Positions 8,629 through 15,031 of a stretch of DNA of 64,000 nucleotides are shown one piece after another. Position 1 is the first letter of the stretch. Every line of letters starts with the position of its first letter. The notes beneath the pieces are model-generated. The model did no database searches. It was not told the DNA's origin and saw only the letters and a list, made by a program, of their open reading frames with translations. A program made the translations under genes and the position numbers. The DNA is from Collinsella sp. UBA6357. Lineage in GTDB: Bacteria > Actinomycetota > Coriobacteriia > Coriobacteriales > Coriobacteriaceae. The stretch is from assembly GCA_002437815.1 (NCBI GenBank), contig DJRP01000026.1, positions 36,212 through 100,211 on the forward strand. The letters run 5' to 3'.

Positions 8629-8906
8629 TGCCTAGAATTCTCGTTTATGGTCAGTATGTCCTGTTCTTTTGGATCGCTGAGAATGGAGAACCTGTTCACG
8701 TTCATGTTGGGGTGAAACGTGCTTCGGCAAATTCAACCAAGTTCTGGCTTACAAAAGCCGGCGGTTGCAAACTCGCTAATAATAACAGTCAAATTTCAGC
8801 CAAAGACCTGCGAGATCTTGCAAAGTTGATCACCATGAACCATCATTTTATTTGTGATAAGTGGCAAGATTCTTTTGGTGCGGATTCATTGACTTTTTAT
8901 TGCTAA
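8628..8906 (+). CDS. DUF4160 domain protein
   Basis: 92 residues. The family pattern is clear: MPRILVYGQYVLFFWIAENGEPVHVHVG (typical 'MP.i....g..i.f...dh.ppHvHv'), followed by ASANSTKFWLTKAGGCKLANN and a C-terminal helix (SAKDLRDLAKLITMNHHFICDKW). DUF4160 proteins occur in two-gene modules with a small partner and are suspected toxins or regulators; the biochemical activity is unproven. The HVHV pair of histidines is the most conserved feature. Translation is coupled to the upstream gene by TGATG. Confidence 0.75.
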   Translation: MPRILVYGQYVLFFWIAENGEPVHVHVGVKRASANSTKFWLTKAGGCKLANNNSQISAKDLRDLAKLITMNHHFICDKWQDSFGADSLTFYC

Positions 8907-9085
8907 TCTACATCAAGTTTTTTTGGGTTGCATTTCTTATCACTGCCAACCCTGCTTCTTCGTCGGCTGAAAAGCTAGTTGTAAAACCTGTGTCATTACT
9001 TGGGTTCGCTTCCTTGTTGCTATCAAAGAGGTAGGCCAAATAGTCGCCTTATGTATTCTTGATATATCTACAGTTCAAACCCTAT

Positions 9086-9177
9086 GACTTCCCAATTTAC
9101 ATAAGCAAGACTTCCCGATTTGCATAGGTGTGAGTTCCCGAATATCATAAGTTTGACTTCCATATTTGCATAAATCT
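9086..9177 (+). repeat. Four tandem 23-bp direct repeats (iteron-like) before the AAA ATPase
   Basis: Four head-to-tail units with an exact 23-bp period: 9086-9108, 9109-9131, 9132-9154 and 9155-9177. All begin GA(C/G)TTCC and contain a CATA at unit positions 15-18. Units 1 and 2 share GACTTCCC-ATTT-CATA. The array ends 17 bp before the ATPase start codon, so it covers the likely promoter and leader. There are no spacers between units, so it is not a CRISPR array. An operator for a cooperative DNA-binding protein, possibly autoregulation by the ATPase or a partner, is the simplest reading. Confidence 0.75.
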
Positions 9178-9194
9178 ATGAAGGGCCAAGTCTT

Positions 9195-10376
9195 ATGATT
9201 CCGCGCAATATCGCTCATATCCTCAAGCAATATTCAGAGTGGTTTCCGGTTGTATCGGTGACGGGTCCTAGACAAAGTGGTAAATCGACGCTTGTCCAAG
9301 AGATTTTTAGCAACTACGACTATGTCAATCTCGAGCTTCCGGGAGAACGCGCTGCTGCAAATAACGATCCTCTTGGGTATATTCGGTCGCATCCGGCGCC
9401 GCTTATCATAGATGAGGCTCAGCTGGCTCCCGAGCTGTTTAACGTCATTCAGGTTGAATCTGATAGGGTGGGGACTCCAGGGCAATACATCCTGTCCGGT
9501 TCACAGAACTTTATCCTTAAACGGCAGATATCCCAGTCTTTAGCGGGGCGTGTGGGCATGCTTACGCTGTTGCCCCTTTCTTACCAAGAGCTTTGCGTGG
9601 ATCGTGACGAAATATCTTTCGATGATTTTCTCCATCGTGGCGGCTACCCACGACTCTATAACGTTCAGATTCCAGAGGACGTGTACTATTCGAACTATGT
9701 CACCACGTATCTTGATCGTGATGTGTCCGGACTCATTAACGCGTCGAGCTTGTCTCAGTTCAATTTGTTTTTGCGTATCGCCGCTGGTAACATTGGACAG
9801 CTGGTTAATATTACCTCAATGGCTTCGGATGTGGGCGTGAGTGTTAAGACGCTGCGCGCATGGCTATCTATTCTCGAGCAGTCTTATATCATTTTTCCGT
9901 TGCAACCTTATTTCTCTAATTCGCGAAAGCGGATGGTAAAGACTCCCAAGATTTATTTCTTTGATACGGGACTTCTTTGTTATCTGCTTTCGAGCAAATC
10001 CGTCTTGGAGATGGAGCGTTCTGGCACTCTGGGACCTGTGTTTGAGAATGCTGTAATTTCGGAGCGGTATAAAAGCTACTTGAATTTGGGCAAGTCTCCG
10101 GAACTCTATTTCTATCGTGACTCAAATGGCTGTGAAGTCGATCTTGTTGATATGACTGATGCGACGAAACCGTTATTGTATGAGATCAAGTCCGCTCGGA
10201 CATATCGAAATAGTTTTATGCGCCACCTTGATTCGGTCGGAAAGTTCCTTGAAGTTGATCCGGAAAGACGTGCGGTTGTTATGCGATACGATCACACGAC
10301 CGAGGTCAACGGGTCAAAGATCTGGAATGTTGAGGACTGGCTTCGGGCAGATAATCGGCTTCCATATAACGGATAG
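9195..10376 (+). CDS. AAA+ ATPase with C-terminal DUF4143 domain
   Basis: 393 residues. N-terminal P-loop: Walker A GPRQSGKST at about residues 24-32, Walker B PLIIDEAQLAPELF around residue 72, and the sensor-like LSGSQNF. A winged-helix-like middle (SDVGVSVKTLRAWLSILEQSYIIF) precedes a DUF4143 C-terminus. There GCEVDLVDM...LLYEIKSA resembles the E-(V)D...(E)xK core of PD-(D/E)xK nuclease folds. The family is abundant in gut bacteria and archaea, is often horizontally acquired, and has no settled function. The gene is monocistronic and headed by four 23-bp repeats. A six-codon open frame (ATG 9178 to TGA 9198) overlaps the start and could couple translation. The region is AT-rich relative to the genome. 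Confidence 0.85.
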   Translation: MIPRNIAHILKQYSEWFPVVSVTGPRQSGKSTLVQEIFSNYDYVNLELPGERAAANNDPLGYIRSHPAPLIIDEAQLAPELFNVIQVESDRVGTPGQYILSGSQNFILKRQISQSLAGRVGMLTLLPLSYQELCVDRDEISFDDFLHRGGYPRLYNVQIPEDVYYSNYVTTYLDRDVSGLINASSLSQFNLFLRIAAGNIGQLVNITSMASDVGVSVKTLRAWLSILEQSYIIFPLQPYFSNSRKRMVKTPKIYFFDTGLLCYLLSSKSVLEMERSGTLGPVFENAVISERYKSYLNLGKSPELYFYRDSNGCEVDLVDMTDATKPLLYEIKSARTYRNSFMRHLDSVGKFLEVDPERRAVVMRYDHTTEVNGSKIWNVEDWLRADNRLPYNG

Positions 10377-10465
10377 CAATATGGAAGATACGTCGTTTTC
10401 TTTTTATTCTCAGAATATTTGGATTTAAGGATGAGTGTAAAAATGTATGTGCATTAATATATATA

Positions 10466-10475
10466 TGTACGTACA
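10466..10475. promoter_or_regulatory. Palindrome TGTACGTACA, candidate RelB operator
   Basis: A perfect 10-bp palindrome 20 bp before the antitoxin ATG, within a TA-rich promoter-like stretch; a related TGTATGTGCA lies about 20 bp upstream. RelB/DinJ antitoxins autorepress by binding palindromes at this position. Assignment by position and analogy. Confidence 0.4.
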
Positions 10476-10495
10476 GATATAGTTTGGAGCTCGGA

Positions 10496-10768
10496 ATGAC
10501 TACTGCAACTTTGACTATACGTATCGATAATGACCTTAAGCGTGAAGCTTCTGAGGTAGCTGATTATTACGGGCTTGATCTGTCCTCTGTGACGCGTGCC
10601 TTTTACAAGCAAATGGTGAATACTCGGCGTATTCCGCTTACCTTTGCACCGGAGGAGCCCAATACTGAAAGCCTGGAAGCAATCAATGAGGGTGATGTCT
10701 TTTTGGCTTCTGGTAAGAAGGGGCGTTTTACCAGCGGAGCTGATCTTATCGCAGAGGCTATGTCCTGA
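10496..10768 (+). CDS. relB: RelB/DinJ family antitoxin
   Basis: 90 residues from the ATG at 10496, with GGAG seven bases upstream. The N-terminal ribbon-helix-helix (ATLTIRIDNDLKREASEVADYYGLDLSSVTRAFYKQMV) is diagnostic of RelB/DinJ. The C-terminal part would wrap the toxin. The stop overlaps the toxin start (TGATG), the classic coupled order antitoxin then toxin. It is expected to repress its own operon, and a palindrome lies just upstream. Confidence 0.9.
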   Translation: MTTATLTIRIDNDLKREASEVADYYGLDLSSVTRAFYKQMVNTRRIPLTFAPEEPNTESLEAINEGDVFLASGKKGRFTSGADLIAEAMS

Positions 10769-11067
10769 TGGGCAGACTTACTGCAGAATTCTCAACTGCA
10801 TTTTCGCGTGACCTCAAGAAGAAATCTAAACGACGTAAATGGGATTTGGCAGAACTCCAGAACCTTATTGATTTAGTACTTGAAAACACCACCGAGTCAA
10901 TGGAAATTCTTAAACGTCGCCACAATATGCACCGACTAAGCGGCACTTGGGCCGGGAGAAGCGAGTGCCATGTCGCTAATTCAGGCGACTGGTTGGTGAT
11001 ATGGTCCTCTAACGATAGGGTTGCGTTCTTTGAACGTACCGGTAGCCATGACGAACTGTTTAAGTAG
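10768..11067 (+). CDS. yafQ: YafQ family mRNA interferase toxin
   Basis: 99 residues with the RelE/ParE fold signature of YafQ: a basic N-terminal helix (FSRDLKKKSKRRKWDL), HNMHRLSGTWAGRSECHVANSGDWLVIW, and the C-terminal FFERTGSHDELFK. Family knowledge: YafQ cleaves mRNA in the ribosomal A site. Conserved His residues (in HRL, ECH and GSH) are present, so the toxin looks active. It is paired with the RelB gene upstream and overlaps its stop codon. Confidence 0.9.
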   Translation: MGRLTAEFSTAFSRDLKKKSKRRKWDLAELQNLIDLVLENTTESMEILKRRHNMHRLSGTWAGRSECHVANSGDWLVIWSSNDRVAFFERTGSHDELFK

Positions 11068-11105
11068 ATTGTTTCTCGACGCTTTCACCTGCTGAATTAG
11101 TCTAT

Positions 11106-11158
11106 AAATATCCCCGCCCTGCTCTCATGTGTGACTGATGGTGGGGCGGGGATATTTT
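11106..11158. terminator. Bidirectional rho-independent terminator
   Basis: AAATATCCCCGCCC pairs with GGGCGGGGATATTTT around a ~25-nt loop. It is AT-flanked on both sides, so it can end both the toxin-antitoxin operon (+) and the fmdB-like gene (-), which converge here. Confidence 0.75.
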
Positions 11159-11179
11159 GTTTGCTTGAGTGGCGTTTAC

Positions 11180-11458
11180 CTAGTTGTTGTGCGGGCAGTT
11201 TTCGCAGCAGTGGTGCTCGGTGGGGGCGCTGGTAGTTGCCGCCTCGCTGCCGCCACTCGTGGCGCTGGTGCTGGAGCCGCCGGAGCGTTGATCGGTGTTA
11301 TAGAAGCCGCTGCCCTCGAACTTGATGCTGCTGGCGTTGAACACCTTGGCGGCCGGCTTGCCGCACGCGGGGCAGATAACCTCGGGGGTCTCGGACATGG
11401 GATGCTCGACCTCGAACACGTTGCCGCAGCTCGAGCACTTGTAATCGTAACGCGCCAT
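11180..11458 (-). CDS. FmdB/YxxG-type zinc ribbon protein
   Basis: 92 residues from the ATG at 11458 (AAGGAAGT upstream). The N-terminal FmdB-type zinc ribbon is complete: MARYDYKCSSCGNVFEVEH ... VICPACGKPAAKVF (two CxxC pairs), followed by SSIKFEGSGFYNTD, a landmark of the family. The C-terminus is a Ser/Gly/Thr linker ending in a second His/Cys cluster (HHCCENC), which could bind metal. The family is named from a regulatory gene of amide metabolism, but the biochemical role is unknown. It stands alone between the toxin-antitoxin operon and the glycogen cluster. Confidence 0.8.
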   Translation of the reverse strand: MARYDYKCSSCGNVFEVEHPMSETPEVICPACGKPAAKVFNASSIKFEGSGFYNTDQRSGGSSTSATSGGSEAATTSAPTEHHCCENCPHNN

Positions 11459-11556
11459 GACGTACTTCCTTTGCAACACAAAGCGGGCGACACGTGCTAG
11501 ACGTATCGCCCGCCACATTCAAACAGTGGTTACTGTACCCTATATCGGCCGTTTAA

Positions 11557-14500
11557 TCACGCTTGTGCGGCGAATCTATGGGTATCACGCAGCAGCTTTG
11601 CGGTGCGCTCCTCGGCAGCTGCCACGTCTGTCTCGTCGGCCTGCCAGGTCCAGTTGCCTGTGGCCACACCCGGCACGTTCATGCGGGCCTTGTCGCCGAG
11701 CCTCAGCACGTCCTGCAGCGGCATCATCACAAGAGGTGCATCGCTGGCAAGCGCATCGGCGATCAGCTTGTTGGCCACCTCGCGCGCGGCGTCCTCGTCG
11801 CCGTCAGCAAAACTGCGTGTGCACCAGCCGACAAGTGTCGAGGTGTCGTGCGTCGAGGTGTAGAGGATCTTGCCCGGCGTGGGCTTGATACCCGCACGCA
11901 CGTCATAGTCACTGAACTCCAGTACGTCCATACCCGGGAAGCCGCAGGTCGAGGCCATGGCGCGCACGCCAGGTGTTAGATAGCCCAGATCCTCGGCGAT
12001 AAAGTTGAGCGGACCCAGCTCGTCATAGGCGCACTGGAACAGGTCTTTGCCCGGTCCCGCCAGCCAGCGGCCGTCGGCACACTGTTTGCCGGCGGGGATG
12101 CTAAAGTAGCTGTGGAAACCCAAGAAGTGGTCCAGGCGCACGCGGTCATAGAGCGCAAAGGCACGACGCAGGCGGTCCATCCACCAGCGATAACCGTTCT
12201 TTTTCATGTGGTCCCAGCGGAAGGTGGGATTGCCCCACACCTGACCCTCGGGCGCAAAGTTGTCGGGTGGCGCACCCGAGATCTCGATCGCCTTGCCCGT
12301 GTCGGACAGCCAGAAGTTTTCGGGCTCGCTCCAAGCGTCTGCCGAGTCGTCGCTCACGTACATGGGAATGTCGCCGATGACCTCGATGCCCTTCTTGTGG
12401 GCATAGTTCATGAGCTCGCACCAGGCAAGGTCAAAGCGATACTGCATGTACGCCTGCAGCTCAGCCTCGTCGCGGAACCGCGCATCGACGATGATTTTCT
12501 CGCTGTAACATGCGACCTCGGCCGGCCACTCGTGGCGCGACTGCCCCTCGTAGTACTTCTTGACGGCCATGTAGGCGCAGTATTTCTCGAGCCAGTCGGC
12601 GTTGCGGTGCTTGAAGGCGGTATAGAGCGGATCGGCGTCCTCGCCGCCACGGGTCTTCCAGGCGCGATAGTCGGCTTTGAGCTCGTCGTGGCTCTGGGGC
12701 AGCAGGTCGATGTTGCCGGCAAAGGCGGAGGGGCCCGCGTAGGGGCTGCGGAAGAAGTCCGTGGGGTTGACCGGTAGCACCTGCCAGTAACGCATGCCCA
12801 TGGCAGCGATGTGTTCGATAAAGCGACGCGTGTCGGCACCTATCGTGCCGGGCTTGCCGTCGTCGGTGGGCACCGAGGTGATGTGGCACACCACGCCCGC
12901 GCCGTGCTCAAGTGGCTCCTGCAGACGGCGCTCGGCATGGTGATAGATGATCGACGAGCCGAGCGGCCACAGATGCACGCTCACCTTGCCGTCCTTGATG
13001 GTGTGCTCGACACCTGAGATCACATCGCTCGCGCACTCGGCAAGTGCGGGGATCTCGACGGTATGCACGTTGGACAGGCTGCGGTTGATGATAACGGTTG
13101 CGGCCTCACCGTTCTTGCCGGTGCGGGTGTAGGCCAGCACGTCCTCGTTGAGGGCGCGGGCATGAATATCGCCGTCGACCAGGAAGGGGAGGGCGCGGCG
13201 CAGCGCGGCGGCGTTCTTGACGATGGCGAGCATGTCCAAATCGCGCGGCTGGTCGGGTGTGGGCAGGGTGCGGCGGTTGCCCGGGTCGGTGAGTCCCTCA
13301 AGGCCAAACTCGTCGCCGTAATAGACCGAGGGCACGCCGGGGAAGGTCATCTGCATGAGCGTGGCAAGCCAAAAACGGCTCTTGGCCAGACCCATGGCGT
13401 TGTCGTCGAGGCGCCAGCGGCTGCGCTCCGACTCGGGAAGCTGCGACTCGTCGGGGCCGCCGCCGAGCACGCTGATGATGCGCGGGCGGTCGTGGCTCGA
13501 TAGCAGGTTGAGTGCACACGCAAGGGCCTCGGGCGGGTAGTTCTCGTGCAGCGTCTCGATATCCTCGGCCGCGTCATAGGCGGTCTTGTGGCCCATCAAA
13601 AAGCCGATCACCATGTCGCGGAAGGGGTAGTCCATGGCCGAGTCGAGCTCGGATCCCTGCAGGTAGCGGCGCAGCTGACCATAGCTGATCTTGTTGGAGG
13701 CGTCTTCCCACACCTCGCCCAGCAAAAGGCCGTCGGGTTTCTCGGCGAGCACGGCCTTTTTGATCTTTTCCAGGAAGCCGTCGGTGAGCTCGTCGGCAAC
13801 ATCCAGGCGCCAGCCGTGGGCGCCGGCGCGCAGCCATTTGCGGATCACGCCGTCTTTGCCCAAAAGCTTCTCTTGCACCAGCTCGGAATGCTCGTTAAGG
13901 GCGGGCATGTTGTCGATGCCCCACCAGCAGTCATAGGTGCCGTCTTCATGGAAGGTAAAGGCGTCGCGCCAGGGGGAGTCCTCGCTTTGCCAGGCGCCCA
14001 CGCCGGGATAGTTGCCGTAACGGTTGAAGTAGACCGAGTCATCGCCGGTGTGGTTAAACACGCCGTCCAGGATGATCGAGATGCCCAGCTTGTCGGCTGC
14101 GGCGCAAAGGTCTTTAAAATCCTGCTCGGTGCCCAGGATAGGATCGATTTTGGTGTAGTCGGCCGTGTCGTAGCGGTGGTTGCTCGCCGCCTCAAAGATC
14201 GGGTTGAGATAGATGGCGGTAAAACCCATCTCGGCGATGCGGGGCAGATCCTGCTCGATGCCCTTGAGGGAGCCGCCGTAGAAGTCCCAGGTCTTGATGG
14301 CGCCGTTGGGCTCGCGCTCGTAGGCGGGCGGCTCGGCCCAGTCCTCGATCATGCGGCGCTGAATGCCGTGGCGCGGTTTATCGATCTGCGGTTTGGTGCG
14401 CTCGCGCCAGTGCTCGTCGCGCGCGTAGCGGTCGGGGAAGATCTGGTAGACCATGCCCTGTTCGTACCAGCTGGGGCGGGTCTGGCGGTGCTGGTAGACG

Positions 14501-14853
14501 GTGATCTGGAACGAGGGCACCTCGACGTAGTCATACAGCACGCCCTCGCCGCCGGTGCGGCCTTGCGGAGCGCCCAGGCGGCGCTCGGGCTGGCCTTCGA
14601 TCTGCAAAACAAAGCTGTACCAGATGATCGAGGGTTCGGAGGCCTTGAGCTGCACGCTAAAGATGCCGTCGCCTTCGTGCTCCATGGGCGTGAGCGTCTC
14701 GCCGATACCGTCGACCCACGTGCGCAGCATGATCGTGGCCGCCGTGGGGTCGGCGTCCTCGAGGATGACCGAGAGGTCGACCGTGGTGCCGGCGGTCACG
14801 GCGCCAAAGGGCTCGCGGAACTGCGGCAGGCGGCTGTTGTGAATAAGTCTCAT
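11557..14853 (-). CDS. Fused GH13 alpha-glucosidase/neopullulanase-like enzyme and GH77 4-alpha-glucanotransferase
   Basis: 1098 residues in two enzymes. After an N-terminal beta-sandwich (about 1-125), a GH13 barrel carries GWRLDVADE (nucleophile Asp, ~345-353), GEVWEDA (acid/base Glu, ~377) and LSSHDRPR (~448). From about residue 650 a second barrel is MalQ-like (GH77): VRLDHFLGF (nucleophile, ~902), AEDLGYL (~951) and STHDTSTL (~998). Together they would hydrolyse and disproportionate the alpha-1,4-glucans released from glycogen or imported starch. All six catalytic acids are present, so both halves should be active. It is the last gene of the - strand glycogen cluster, after a terminator-like hairpin, so it may have its own promoter. 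Each half equals a normal single enzyme in length. Confidence 0.9.
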   Translation of the reverse strand: MRLIHNSRLPQFREPFGAVTAGTTVDLSVILEDADPTAATIMLRTWVDGIGETLTPMEHEGDGIFSVQLKASEPSIIWYSFVLQIEGQPERRLGAPQGRTGGEGVLYDYVEVPSFQITVYQHRQTRPSWYEQGMVYQIFPDRYARDEHWRERTKPQIDKPRHGIQRRMIEDWAEPPAYEREPNGAIKTWDFYGGSLKGIEQDLPRIAEMGFTAIYLNPIFEAASNHRYDTADYTKIDPILGTEQDFKDLCAAADKLGISIILDGVFNHTGDDSVYFNRYGNYPGVGAWQSEDSPWRDAFTFHEDGTYDCWWGIDNMPALNEHSELVQEKLLGKDGVIRKWLRAGAHGWRLDVADELTDGFLEKIKKAVLAEKPDGLLLGEVWEDASNKISYGQLRRYLQGSELDSAMDYPFRDMVIGFLMGHKTAYDAAEDIETLHENYPPEALACALNLLSSHDRPRIISVLGGGPDESQLPESERSRWRLDDNAMGLAKSRFWLATLMQMTFPGVPSVYYGDEFGLEGLTDPGNRRTLPTPDQPRDLDMLAIVKNAAALRRALPFLVDGDIHARALNEDVLAYTRTGKNGEAATVIINRSLSNVHTVEIPALAECASDVISGVEHTIKDGKVSVHLWPLGSSIIYHHAERRLQEPLEHGAGVVCHITSVPTDDGKPGTIGADTRRFIEHIAAMGMRYWQVLPVNPTDFFRSPYAGPSAFAGNIDLLPQSHDELKADYRAWKTRGGEDADPLYTAFKHRNADWLEKYCAYMAVKKYYEGQSRHEWPAEVACYSEKIIVDARFRDEAELQAYMQYRFDLAWCELMNYAHKKGIEVIGDIPMYVSDDSADAWSEPENFWLSDTGKAIEISGAPPDNFAPEGQVWGNPTFRWDHMKKNGYRWWMDRLRRAFALYDRVRLDHFLGFHSYFSIPAGKQCADGRWLAGPGKDLFQCAYDELGPLNFIAEDLGYLTPGVRAMASTCGFPGMDVLEFSDYDVRAGIKPTPGKILYTSTHDTSTLVGWCTRSFADGDEDAAREVANKLIADALASDAPLVMMPLQDVLRLGDKARMNVPGVATGNWTWQADETDVAAAEERTAKLLRDTHRFAAQA

Positions 14854-14978
14854 AGGGGTTTCCAGTTCTATATATGGTTACACCGAGTGGTTGCACACCG
14901 TTGTCAAGTATATCCGTTCGTGGACAAATGCCCACAATCTGGTGCGGTTCTTCGGTGAGCGGGGCGTCCGTGTCCGCC

Positions 14979-15012
14979 AAAAAGAGAGGCCAAGGCGGGG
15001 AGCCTCGGCCTC
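14979..15012 (-). terminator. Rho-independent terminator after glgA
   Basis: Read on the minus strand: GAGGCCGAGGC, short loop, GCCTTGGCCTC, then TCTTTTT. It lies 20 bp past the glgA stop and separates glgA from the GH13-GH77 gene. Confidence 0.8.
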
Positions 15013-15031
15013 AAGGGACGGTCTTGGGTGC

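Noticed and set aside
8628..8906. DUF4160 protein as a proven toxin
   Set aside because: The family is only suspected to act in toxin-antitoxin modules; the sequence shows no known nuclease or kinase motif.
9086..9177. 23-bp repeats as a CRISPR array
   Set aside because: Units abut with no spacers, differ from each other and have no cas genes nearby.
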